Shown here piece by piece: positions 1 through 8,220 of a DNA stretch of 25,445 nt (positions are counted from its first letter, which is position 1; every line of letters begins with the position of its first letter). The position numbers and the translations under genes are program-made. The notes below the pieces were generated by a model. That model was not told the DNA's origin. It saw only the letters and a list, made by a program, of their open reading frames with translations, and did no database searches. The stretch is from an uncultured Bacteroides sp. (GTDB lineage Bacteria; Bacteroidota; Bacteroidia; Bacteroidales; Bacteroidaceae), in NCBI GenBank assembly GCA_937890825.1, contig CALADS010000073.1, positions 1 through 25,445 of the forward strand. The letters run 5' to 3'.

Positions 1-105
1 TACACTATACATACACTAAATCAATAAGTTAGTGATTATCAGATGCGTTTTAGAGTGGCCCAAGCCGCCGTTGAGGAATAACTCTGAATTAGCTTAATTT
101 TTATA

Positions 106-145
106 TCAGGCTGTAACTCATTGAAATACATGAGTTACAGCCTGA
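106..145. repeat. Perfect 15-bp inverted repeat upstream of the integrase
   Basis: The arms at 106-120 (TCAGGCTGTAACTCA) and 131-145 are perfect reverse complements separated by a 10-base loop. The plus-strand T-run lies before the left arm rather than after the right arm, so it does not look like a normal terminator for plus-strand transcription. It lies about 140 bases upstream of the integrase and could be a binding site for the recombinase or a regulator, or the end of a neighbouring unit. A shorter 6-bp inverted repeat (CACTAA/TTAGTG) sits at 14-34. Otherwise bases 1-282 hold no gene that I can support. Confidence 0.6.
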
Positions 146-282
146 GTTGTTCTTATACGGTTCGTACACTTGACAACGGAAACCGCGCCAAATGTGCGTA
201 CTGGCTTACTCCCTGCTTACACTAAAATTGATGTTGCTTACACCATCAAAAAAGCCTATGGCAGCGTAAAAAAGAAAGGCTT

Positions 283-1782
283 ATGACAACTACATTAAAA
301 GCAATCGTAAGGAAGCCGCGAACGGACGGCCTTTACGCAGTGTACATCCGAATCGTACACAACCGGAAACCCGGTTACATCAAGACCAACAAGATTGTCG
401 ATGCAGATCATATCTCTAAGGAGAATGAACCGACCGACCCTGTCGTTAATGAGTATTGTTCAATGCTGGTACGACAGTACACAGACCGGCTGAACAGAAC
501 CAACACTTCACTTTGGTCTGTCAGTGAAATTATAGAGTATCTTCTCAAAACGGATGAGGAGGTGTGCTTCAGTGAGTATGCTCGTATGTTCATCCGTCAG
601 ATGCGGGCTGACGGACATGAACGCAATGCCAAGAACTATCAGCTTGCAGTGGCACATCTGGAACGCTATATGGGAACTACACGAGTTATGTTTGGGCATT
701 TGACTGCTGCCGTCCTCAAAAAATGGATTGAATCATTGGCAAAGCCCTATCGTGCGAAGGAAATGTACCCTACTAATATCCGAATGATTTTCCGTTCGGC
801 AATTGCGGATATGAATGACGATGAAAAAGGTATTCAGCGCATCAAGTTTGATCCATGGGTCAAGGTGCAGATACCCAAATCTGAACCAAGTGAAAAACTG
901 GCCATCAGTGCGGAAGAATGCCGAGAGTTCTTCAATCGGCCTTTGCCTAGAACCAAGATGCTTTCTTCCCTCCCGGAACTGGGCAGAGATGTTGCATTGC
1001 TTTCGCTTTGTCTGGGTGGAATCAATACGGTTGACTTGTACCATCTGAAGAAGTCGGATTACCGTGACGGAGTTATCGGTTACAAGCGTGCAAAAACTCG
1101 GCATAGCCGCAAGGATGAAGCCTACATCGAAATGCGTGTGGAACCATTCATTCAGGATACATTCAACAAGTACTTGTCAGACGAAGAGGATGAATTCCTT
1201 TTCACTTTCCACCAACGCTATGGAAATACCGACAGTTTCAATGCCAATGTCAATATCGGCATCCGTAAAATTTGCATGGATATGGGTATGACAAACAAGG
1301 AGAACTACTACTGCTTCTATACCTTCCGTCATACGTGGGCTACCATAGCACAGAACGATTGCAATGCCAATCTCTACGAAGTGGCATTCGGTATGAATCA
1401 CAGCCATGGTCTGAAAGTAACCCGTGGCTATGTAAAGGTGGATTTCACTCCGGCTTGGGAACTGAACGCCCGTATTATCGACTTCATCTTCTTCAGCAAC
1501 AAGCCCAGTAAACAAGGACTTGCCAAAGATTTGGATGAATCAGGTGATAAGATGTTCCGCATCACTGCCAAGATGATGATATATGCTCGTGCTTACTTCA
1601 AAGGTGAAATCATAGCCGAATTTACAGACATAGGTTTCAATAATGTGGATGAGGTCATAAGTAGAATCGTGAAAATGTTTCCGAAGGACATTCCTGTGGG
1701 ATGCACCGTCCAGATTCGTCTAACCAACTGTGACAATCACAAAGAAGTGGTTTATGAACGCAGCAAAGGTAAGGGCTTCTAA
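283..1782 (+). CDS. Tyrosine recombinase/integrase, Bacteroides mobile-element type
   Basis: This 499-residue protein would cut and rejoin DNA at attachment sites to integrate or excise the element. It has an N-terminal arm-binding part, a SAM-like core-binding part (about residues 90-200) and a C-terminal catalytic domain. Visible catalytic elements are Lys in the beta-hairpin (about 268-274), R349-H350 in YTFRHTW, H373 in MNHSH and the likely nucleophile Y383. The place where the first catalytic Arg normally lies reads LGGINTVDL (244-252), with Asn instead of Arg; a similar loss is known in IntDOT of CTnDOT. The first His of box II is Tyr. About 115 residues follow the nucleophile, which is longer than a minimal integrase. 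An AAAGG ribosome site lies just before the ATG. Family confidence is high; which element it moves is inferred from its position next to the mob genes. Confidence 0.93.
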   Translation: MTTTLKAIVRKPRTDGLYAVYIRIVHNRKPGYIKTNKIVDADHISKENEPTDPVVNEYCSMLVRQYTDRLNRTNTSLWSVSEIIEYLLKTDEEVCFSEYARMFIRQMRADGHERNAKNYQLAVAHLERYMGTTRVMFGHLTAAVLKKWIESLAKPYRAKEMYPTNIRMIFRSAIADMNDDEKGIQRIKFDPWVKVQIPKSEPSEKLAISAEECREFFNRPLPRTKMLSSLPELGRDVALLSLCLGGINTVDLYHLKKSDYRDGVIGYKRAKTRHSRKDEAYIEMRVEPFIQDTFNKYLSDEEDEFLFTFHQRYGNTDSFNANVNIGIRKICMDMGMTNKENYYCFYTFRHTWATIAQNDCNANLYEVAFGMNHSHGLKVTRGYVKVDFTPAWELNARIIDFIFFSNKPSKQGLAKDLDESGDKMFRITAKMMIYARAYFKGEIIAEFTDIGFNNVDEVISRIVKMFPKDIPVGCTVQIRLTNCDNHKEVVYERSKGKGF

Positions 1783-1807
1783 GCACCCTATACCTTATAT
1801 ATAGCGA

Positions 1808-1844
1808 ACAATCCGCATCAGTCTATACGATTGGTGCGGATTGT
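1808..1844 (+). terminator. Intrinsic-type terminator after the integrase
   Basis: A 10-bp perfect stem (ACAATCCGCA at 1808-1817, TGCGGATTGT at 1835-1844) with a 17-base loop is followed by CTATTTT. It starts 26 bases after the integrase stop codon. The position and T-rich tail fit a terminator for the integrase transcript. The stretch 1845-1982 after it holds nothing I can identify. Confidence 0.7.
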
Positions 1845-1982
1845 CTATTTTGGTAGGTTCCCTATCAAATTACTTTATGCTACCTTAAAAGTTGAACTTG
1901 ACCAGAGGGAAAACACTTACTCATACCCCCGATAACCTACCTACTTCTCGCAGGTACGGCATTTTGCTCCCTTGGGGTGGAC

Positions 1983-2192
1983 TCAATAATTTCTGGGTCC
2001 GGTTGCACGTAGATTGGCAATAACCATTATAACGATGAAGAGCAGCACCTTCCATGCCAGCACGAATCCGTTTTTTACCAACCACCAGGTAAGCCGGATA
2101 GCCAAACCGATAATCCACATGACCAGCCTAAGCAACAGACCGAATACAATGAGTACCGGTACCATATATATAATGAGCAAGAGTTCAGCCAT
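1983..2192 (-). CDS. Small hydrophobic membrane protein, unknown function
   Basis: This 69-residue protein starts at the ATG at 2192 (MAELLLIIYMVPVLIVFGL). It is almost wholly hydrophobic, with two or three possible membrane helices (about residues 3-20, 22-40, 46-60) and a short polar tail (ATGPRNY). A longer reading from 2282 is possible but would begin upstream of a near-perfect Bacteroidetes promoter at 2243-2274, so the internal ATG is preferred. The promoter is the main reason to believe the gene. It points away from the mobilization genes, and I do not recognise a family. Confidence 0.5.
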   Translation of the reverse strand: MAELLLIIYMVPVLIVFGLLLRLVMWIIGLAIRLTWWLVKNGFVLAWKVLLFIVIMVIANLRATGPRNY

Positions 2193-2242
2193 AGCAGCAT
2201 GTTCTAAGTTATTATAGCACTCTGATGAGTGTTTTTCGTAAT

Positions 2243-2274
2243 CAAATATACTAAAAATCAGCGAGATACTGAAA
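2243..2274 (-). promoter_or_regulatory. Bacteroidetes-type promoter for the small membrane protein
   Basis: On the minus strand the -7 box is TATATTTG (2250-2243), an exact TAnnTTTG match. The -33 box is TTTC (2274-2271), one base from TTTG. The spacing is 20 bases, which is the expected distance. The ATG at 2192 would then have a leader of about 45 bases. Confidence 0.6.
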
Positions 2275-2464
2275 TTTATCATCTTCTTTATTTGGCTTGT
2301 TAGTATATTTTAAGTCATTGTTTTCAGCTGTTTACACTGAAAAATAAGGGTTGGATTGGCTCATGATGTGTGAGAAATGTAATCTCATCTACCATGCGAC
2401 TTTCATCATGCTATACAGTGAAAATCGGTATGGTAAAAATCATTTTTTTTGGTTATAGCATAAC

Positions 2465-2737
2465 GTGTTATCCGAGGCTACAGCTTTGCCAGTTAATTTG
2501 CATCTGAAGATAGGAAACAACCCATCTCTTCCCTCCTTGTGTAAGAAGTCTTCGTGTTGTTATACCATCGAAGAAATGGTATTCATTTATCAAGAGCAGC
2601 TTTACTCAGAGTTATTATCATTTTGGAGCATTCAGTCTTTCGAAAGTCAGGACCAGGTCATCCGAATGATTGAAGTCTGTCGGGCTGGAGCATCAGGCAT
2701 GACAAGGATTGAACGAAAAACAGACCATGAAAGATAG
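2465..2737 (+). CDS. Doubtful small ORF upstream of the mobilization genes
   Basis: A 90-codon open frame starts at a GTG. It shows no recognisable domain, has two Cys near residues 31-32, and has no clear ribosome site. It lies in the roughly 830-base stretch between the small membrane protein and the mob genes (2283-3112). It could be a real small hypothetical gene or a chance frame. Apart from it, 2283-2790 is AT-rich and shows nothing else I can name. Confidence 0.2.
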   Translation: MLSEATALPVNLHLKIGNNPSLPSLCKKSSCCYTIEEMVFIYQEQLYSELLSFWSIQSFESQDQVIRMIEVCRAGASGMTRIERKTDHER

Positions 2738-2793
2738 GCATTGGAAGAAACAAAGACAAGTAACCTTGAATATTAGGATAGGATAATCTGGAG

Positions 2794-3070
2794 CATCTGA
2801 GCATTCAGATGAATATACCTTGAATGCTTGATAATCAAGATAAATCGACCGAAGATTTCTCCAAAGAATGATGTTGTGAATTTTTGCGTTTCGCCGTTTT
2901 TTGTGCTTCTTTGAGGTCTCTAAAGCTACCGGGAAGGCATCGAACTGCGTTGCAGGATTTGTCAAGCAAGTTGTACCCTTGTCATTACAAAACGGAGTTT
3001 TGTCCTCACAAGGGTCACTTGCCGATTGCTGCCGCAACGGGGCGATAAATCGCTGTTTCGCTCTGCGAAA
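2794..3070. other. Candidate origin of transfer (oriT): palindrome cluster before mob genes
   Basis: Inverted repeats cluster in the non-coding stretch just upstream of the mobilization genes. They are CATCTGA/TCAGATG (2794-2811), CTTGAT/ATCAAG (2827-2839), and a nested pair with outer arms ACCCTTGT (2975-2982) and ACAAGGGT (3008-3015) around ACAAAAC/GTTTTGT (2987-3003). The outer pair extends imperfectly to CAAGT/ACTTG (2967-3021). Two small hairpins follow, GCGAT/ATCGC (3042-3053) and TTTCGC/GCGAAA (3056-3070). Nested palindromes directly upstream of a MobC-like protein and relaxase are what an oriT normally looks like. The nic site cannot be assigned from sequence alone. Confidence 0.55.
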
Positions 3071-3112
3071 TAGGTGTCCGGAGAACCCGGCTAACAAGTA
3101 ATCCAAGGAAGT

Positions 3113-3508
3113 ATGAAACAGAAGACCAAAGTATTTCAGTTGCGGCTTACCCCGGAGGAAGCCCAACTGTTGAAGGAAAAATCAGGCTCATTCCACTCTG
3201 TGAGCCATTATATCCTGTCGGCAGTGCAGGAATTTTCCAATGTGGATGTGAAGGAACGCATCGAGTTGATCCGAGAACTCGGTGAGTTTTACCGAAAGAA
3301 TCAGAACGAACTGTCCTGGGCAGGCGGCAACCTGAATCAGGTGGTCAAACGAGCCAATGAACTGGCGGTAGCCGGGTTGCTTGCACCCAGCTATATCCAG
3401 GAGATAGTGCTTCCAACCATCCGCGAAACACAGGAAACGATGAACCGCATCAAACGGGATTTGGAACTGATTACACTCAAGTGTATAAAGACCAAAATGC
3501 CGAAGTAG
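3113..3508 (+). CDS. Relaxosome accessory protein, MobC-family fold (Bacteroides MobA/BmgB type)
   Basis: This 131-residue DNA-binding protein would bind near oriT and help the relaxase nick DNA. The N-terminal segment (KTKVFQLRLTPEEAQLLKEK, about 4-23) looks like a ribbon-helix-helix. The motif GGNLNQVVKRAN (71-82) is the hallmark of the bacterial mobilization MobC family. A long helical C-terminus follows (about 100-125). The start ATG at 3113 is preceded by AAGGA at good spacing. It lies directly after the candidate oriT and 53 bases before the relaxase, the usual Bacteroides order. In Bacteroides elements the equivalent gene is often called mobA, so I leave the symbol empty. Confidence 0.85.
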   Translation: MKQKTKVFQLRLTPEEAQLLKEKSGSFHSVSHYILSAVQEFSNVDVKERIELIRELGEFYRKNQNELSWAGGNLNQVVKRANELAVAGLLAPSYIQEIVLPTIRETQETMNRIKRDLELITLKCIKTKMPK

Positions 3509-3561
3509 CGTTTGTGCGGTATATGTTTTGACCGTTGAACCCAACTAATCCGACAATTTAG

Positions 3562-5156
3562 ATGATTGCAACCATTTTACCCGGAAGTTCGAACTTCCAT
3601 GCCGTAGATTACAATGAACGGAAGGTGGCGAAAGGTGTAGCCCGGTTACTGGAGATACAAAACTTCGGAGCACTCGGTGAAGTACGCAAGCCAACCCCCG
3701 AAGAGTTGACTCAGTTTCTCATGGAATATTCCTCCATGAATCCCAGAATACAGAAAGCCCAGTTCCATGTAGCCATCTCCTGCAAGGGACATGAGATGTC
3801 GGAACAGCAGTTACTTGATTTCGCGCACCAATATCTGCAGGAAATGGGTTATGCCGAACCCGGACAACCCTGGCTCATCTATTCCCACAACGATACAGAC
3901 AATGCGCACTTGCACATTGTGACTTCAAGAATTGCGCCCGATGGACACAAGATACAGCACGACCATGAGCGCAGACGCTCGCAGGCGGTCATTGACAAGA
4001 TACTTGGAACCGATAGAACACAAAAAACAGAGAAAGACATCGAGGCCGCCAAGCAGTACAGCTTCTCCTCCTTTGCCCAGTTCAAGGCCGTGATGGGAAC
4101 CATGGGCTATGAAGTCTTCCAGAAAGACGGGAACATCTTCGTCAAGCAAGGCGGTAGAATCCAAAAGAAACTCCCCCTGACAGAGATTGAAGCCCTGTTC
4201 AAGAAAGGTTATCAAGACAAGTCACGCAACCGACAGCTGAGAGCCTATCTGAAAAAAACCGGGACGTATGCGCTAACAAAGAGGAACTACAGAAGGAAAT
4301 GAAGAAGAATTTCGGCGTGGATGTGGTCTTCTTCGGCAAGAAAGACAAACCCTACGGGTACATGCTGATTGACCATGCCAACAAGACCGTCATTCATGGT
4401 GCCCGGGTTCTAGCCGTAGAAGAACTCCTCGACTTTGCTACTCCCGAACAACGCTTTGACCGGATAGAAGCATTCATAGACCAGCTGCTGACCCTCAATC
4501 CCAAAATCACTCAGGGAGAAATTTTCCAGAAACTCAAGAAACAGCGTGCCTATATAAAGAAAGGTGTCATCTACTACGATGGCCAAAGCAGACCCTTGCC
4601 GCCTTTCATGGCCAAGGCCATTGACCGCAACAACCGCATCAGTTTCATCGAGAAGTTCCGTCCGCAGAACGCAGCCGAAGTGGAATTGCTGTGCAAGGTA
4701 TTCAAGGTGGACCGGCCGGACCTGGTGGACATCTCTACGGAACGTCCTCCCAAGTATGCCGATTCCGTCGGCCGCCTGCATGAAATCTTCAATGATCCCG
4801 AAGTGAAGTCCCCCCGCAGCGCCATGTACCAGGAAGGCTTCATCATCCGTCAGGTCGATGATACCTACTATGCCATCAACTTCAAGGAACATATTCTCAT
4901 CAACCTGAATGAAGAAGGCTTCGATGTGGAACGGGTGAAGAAGAAATCCAAGAAGCCAAAGCGCCAGGGAGTGCCGTTTAAGAAATCCAAGAAGAAGACG
5001 CTCAATCCAATCAAAAGTTTGCAGCGCAAATCGCATCAGGGATTGGGCAAGCTACGGAAAGAAGGTGTCGGCAGCCACAGCGCCAACCGCGAATGGGAAG
5101 TTGGAAAAAAGACGAACTACGATGAGGTGGACAACGGTCACTCTATGAAAATATAA
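3562..5156 (+). pseudogene. MobB-type relaxase, split by a one-base frameshift
   Basis: The relaxase nicks oriT, attaches covalently to the strand and pilots it into the recipient. Part one (3562-4302, 246 residues) has the HUH metal motif HNDTDNAHLHIV, with H109, H116 and H118. Part two (4299-5156, 285 residues) begins KKNFGVDVVFFGKKDKPYG and ends in a Lys-rich tail. The two parts are in different frames and overlap by ATGA. The run at 4252-4258 has seven A. One extra A would restore YLKKNRDVCANKEELQKEMK directly into part two, giving one protein of about 530 residues, so a single-base deletion in a homopolymer is the simplest reading. It could be a true mutation, phase variation, ribosomal slippage or a sequencing error. 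The nuclease motif is intact in part one. Confidence 0.85.
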
Positions 5157-5251
5157 AATTCTTGACTCTTAGGAAGATACTTGGATGTACTGCTGTACAC
5201 GACCAGATAAGCTATGTTGCGGGTAATAAAGTTTACCTGTAACATACTTAT

Positions 5252-7375
5252 CTACATATTTAACCGCTCTTTTAGTTTGGTATTTCGTTTTAGAACCTGC
5301 ATGTTATTGATGGCATAATGAAGAGCATTGGGTGTGCCGATAAGAATGCAGATTTTCTTGGCACGAGTGATACCGGTATAGATAAGGTTACGTTGCAGCA
5401 TGATGTAGTGGTTCATCATGACGGGCATCACCACGATGGGATATTCTGAGCCTTGCGACTTGTGGATGGTAGTGGCATAAGCCAGCGTCAGTTCTTCCAA
5501 TTCTGAGATTTCATAAGATACCAGTGTTCCTTCGAAATTCACACTCAGTGTATTCTCATCCGTATCTACCGATTCGATATAGCCCAAGTCACCGTTAAAC
5601 ACTTTCTTTTCGTAGTTGTTTCGTAGCTGCATGACACGGTCACCCAGTTTGAAGGTGTTGACTCCACGAGTCAGTCCAACCTTTGAGGGATTCAAGGCTT
5701 TCTGCAGCGCTGCATTCAGTGCAATGGCTCCGATATTCCCCTTCTGCATGGGAGTCAGTACCTGAATCTGATGGGCATCTACCTCATACGCATGAGGAAG
5801 CCGTTTCTGCACCAGTTCTACAATAGTTTCAGCCACAGCTTCGGGCTTTTCCTGTTTGATGAAGAAGAAGTCGGTATTCTTGCCGTTGCTCGTATCGGGA
5901 TAATTGCCTTGATTGATGGCATGGGCACTCATCACAATCCGGCTGCTTTGCGCCTGACGGAAGATGCGGGTCAGGCGGATAACAGGTATCCTCCGGCTTT
6001 CAATGATGTCGCGCAGTACGTTTCCGGGTCCCACACTGGGCAGTTGGTCCACGTCACCCACCAGGACCAGGCGCATGTTCGAGGGGATGGCTTTCATCAG
6101 ATGCATCATCAGGTGGATGTCTATCATCGAACATTCATCCACAATGAGCGCATCTCCTTCCAAAGGATTCTCTTCGTTTCGCTTGCAGCCTTCCTGCGGA
6201 TTGTATTCCAGCAGACGGTGGATGGTTTTTGCTTCCCTTCCAGTAGCTTCGCTCATTCGTTTGGCCGCACGTCCGGTAGGGGCAGCCAGCAGAATCTTCA
6301 ATCCCATGTGCTGGAATGCGGCAAGAATACCTTGGGTTGTAGTGGTTTTACCTGTACCCGGGCCACCGGTCAGCACCATGACTTTGGAACGGATGGCCTG
6401 TTCGATGGCCTGTAACTGAATCTCGTCATACTCTATACCCGTTTCCTTGCTGAGTGATTTGACTTCAAGGGTTTCTGCGAAGAGGTCTTGTTCAGCAGGA
6501 AGCAGCAGGTCAAGCAGGTCTCTAGCTACGCCGACTTCTGCATAGTAATAATAAGGATGATAGATGGCATCTTCTTCAGCGATGATTTCCTCATCCGTTT
6601 CCATCTGTTTCAAGGTGTGGATAATGAGGGACTCATCGGTAGTCAGCAGTTCATGGGCAGCTTTGATCAGTTGCTCCCTTTCTGCATAGACATGTCCTTC
6701 TGTAGAGAGTTGGTGCAGGGTATGTAGAATACCGCTTCTGCAACGGTGCGGATCATCATCCAGATAACCCATGTTGTGGGCTATATCATCGGCCATCTTA
6801 AAACCAATGCCCCACACTTCATCTGCCAGCCGGTAAGGATTTTGCCGGACCTTACCGATGCTGTCCTTGCCATACTTCTTGTAGATTTTTGCTGCATAGG
6901 CCGTGCTTACTCCATAGCTCTGCAGAAATACCATCACATCCTTGATGTCTTTCTGCTTCTCCCAACTTTCCTGAATCTGGGAAAAGCGCTTTTTGCCGAT
7001 ACCCGGCACTTTCAGCAGTTCTTCGATGTTGTTCTCAATGACTTCCAGTGTCTGGAGACCGAACTGTTTGACGATGAGTTTGGCATACTTGGGGCCGATA
7101 CCTTTCACCAGACCACTGCTCAGGTAGCGTTCGATGCCGTAGAGCGTAGAGGGCATGATTTCTGTCCAGGTGTCCGCTACAAACTCGTTGCCGTATTTCC
7201 GGTCTACTTTCCATTCGCCTTCACACAACAATATCGTACCTGCAGGTAAGTCCAACAGGTAGCCAATCAAGGTAACCAGATCTTTGTAACCGGAAACCTT
7301 TACCTTCAATACCGTGTATCCGTTGTCGGGGTTCAGGTAGGTAATTCGTTCTACTGCGCAGCGAAGTTTGATCAT
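5252..7375 (-). CDS. recD2: RecD2-like ATP-dependent DNA helicase (SF1B)
   Basis: This 707-residue 5'-3' DNA helicase is of the RecD2 type, which acts outside RecBCD. Residues 1-85 form an OB-like N-terminal part. Helix-hairpin-helix motifs are at about 89-106, 120-138 and 183-203. Walker A is GGPGTGKT (337-344), Walker B is VDECS (412-416), motif III is GDVDQLPS (440-447), and the late UvrD_C_2 motif AYATTIHKSQGSEYP is at 632-646. All key residues are present and the length is normal. It is convergent with the relaxase, with 95 bases between the two, and divergent from parA. RecD2 genes also occur on Bacteroides chromosomes, so its link to transfer is only suggested by position. Confidence 0.95.
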   Translation of the reverse strand: MIKLRCAVERITYLNPDNGYTVLKVKVSGYKDLVTLIGYLLDLPAGTILLCEGEWKVDRKYGNEFVADTWTEIMPSTLYGIERYLSSGLVKGIGPKYAKLIVKQFGLQTLEVIENNIEELLKVPGIGKKRFSQIQESWEKQKDIKDVMVFLQSYGVSTAYAAKIYKKYGKDSIGKVRQNPYRLADEVWGIGFKMADDIAHNMGYLDDDPHRCRSGILHTLHQLSTEGHVYAEREQLIKAAHELLTTDESLIIHTLKQMETDEEIIAEEDAIYHPYYYYAEVGVARDLLDLLLPAEQDLFAETLEVKSLSKETGIEYDEIQLQAIEQAIRSKVMVLTGGPGTGKTTTTQGILAAFQHMGLKILLAAPTGRAAKRMSEATGREAKTIHRLLEYNPQEGCKRNEENPLEGDALIVDECSMIDIHLMMHLMKAIPSNMRLVLVGDVDQLPSVGPGNVLRDIIESRRIPVIRLTRIFRQAQSSRIVMSAHAINQGNYPDTSNGKNTDFFFIKQEKPEAVAETIVELVQKRLPHAYEVDAHQIQVLTPMQKGNIGAIALNAALQKALNPSKVGLTRGVNTFKLGDRVMQLRNNYEKKVFNGDLGYIESVDTDENTLSVNFEGTLVSYEISELEELTLAYATTIHKSQGSEYPIVVMPVMMNHYIMLQRNLIYTGITRAKKICILIGTPNALHYAINNMQVLKRNTKLKERLNM

Positions 7376-7402
7376 AGGTAAGTCATAAGTGTAAGCTAAC
7401 TA

Positions 7403-7419
7403 CAAATATAGCAAAATTA
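7403..7419 (-). promoter_or_regulatory. Two overlapping TAnnTTTG -7 boxes upstream of recD2
   Basis: On the minus strand TATATTTG (7410-7403) and TAATTTTG (7419-7412) each match the Bacteroidetes -7 consensus. They lie 28-44 bases before the recD2 ATG at 7375. I see no clean TTTG -33 box at the usual distance, so the exact start site is uncertain. Confidence 0.45.
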
Positions 7420-7631
7420 TAGCACATGATTCTCCTGAAACCTTCTTATTTGAACAATAAAAGGTAAAGGAATTGTCTAAGTTTGGATTTAAGAATTTTG
7501 ATACTTTAGGAGATGAATAACATGATGTTTAATGTTTTAAGCATATGGCTAAAGGCGAAAAGGGGACTTTTAGTTGTAACTTTTTTGGCTAATTTTTCTC
7601 AGATTCCCTTGTTCCGAAGTCCATTTAACCC

Positions 7632-7701
7632 TCGGTTTCAGCAACCGAAAGCACATTGATGTTGTGCATTTAGGTTTTCCCTGTTCCAGCATTTACTTTT
7701 G
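7632..7701 (+). promoter_or_regulatory. Putative promoter/operator region of parA
   Basis: TACTTTTG at 7694-7701 matches the TAnnTTTG -7 box exactly, 28 bases before the parA ATG. A weak upstream element (TTTAGG, 7669-7674) lies at about the right distance. An inverted repeat TCGGTT/AACCGA (7632-7648) lies just upstream and might be an operator. The rest of the 354-base gap between recD2 and parA shows no gene. Confidence 0.45.
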
Positions 7702-7729
7702 CTTGCGAATTTAATAAACGGAAAACAAC

Positions 7730-8220
7730 ATGATACAGACCCCGGTCATAATCACCTTTGCCAACCAGAAAGGAGGAGTCGGAAAGACCACCCTTTGCGT
7801 CACCTTTGCCAACTACTTAGTGGCAAAAGGTGTCCGGGTGGTTGTCATCGACTGCGATTTCCAACACTCGATCCTGAAATGCCGCAAGGCAGACATCAAG
7901 AAGTATGGAGAGGAACAACTGCCCTATGAAGTCTGGTCATACGAACCCAACAACAAAGTGGAGATGACCTCGCTGGTGGAAAAACTGCACAACGACCCCG
8001 AACTGGATGTGGTGCTGATGGATTCACCGGGCAGTCTGCATGCTGAAGGACTGGTTCACATGTTCGTCAATTCAGACATCATCGTGGTACCATTTCACTA
8101 TGATTTGGTGACCATCCCCTCCACAGCCAGTTTTCTCCTGTTTCTGGACCGCCTCCGTCAGGCCGTAGGCGAAGGGATGAATGCTCAGCTCTTTATCATA
8201 CCCAACCTCAATGACAACCT
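7730..8220 (+). pseudogene. ParA/MinD-family ATPase of a conjugative element, 3' end missing
   Basis: ParA-type ATPases partition DNA or position complexes; in Bacteroides conjugative elements one of them leads the transfer region (TraA-like). The deviant Walker A is KGGVGKTT (residues 14-21), Walker B lies around VVLMDSPG (about 90-97), and the ParA-like segment IIVVPFHYDLVTIPST is visible. Family similarity ends near IIPNLNDN at about base 8220. The frame then runs on to 8719 through sequence that is clearly antisense to a phage tape-measure gene, so the last 80-100 residues of a normal ParA are lost. The true breakpoint may be anywhere in 8210-8275. The truncated protein keeps its nucleotide site but is probably not functional. 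Confidence 0.8.

Noticed and set aside
2794..3070. CRISPR array or iteron-type replication origin
   Set aside because: The repeats are inverted pairs of different sequence, not regularly spaced direct repeats, and no Rep gene is nearby.
2693..3166. A minus-strand frame over the oriT candidate
   Set aside because: It runs through the palindrome cluster, has no family and overlaps the start of the accessory gene.
4410..5036. A 208-codon minus-strand frame inside the relaxase C-terminal part
   Set aside because: It is antisense to sequence that continues the relaxase once the frameshift is repaired.
5771..6415. A 214-codon plus-strand frame opposite recD2
   Set aside because: It lies fully inside the helicase gene on the other strand, which has all its motifs, and it has no recognisable domain.
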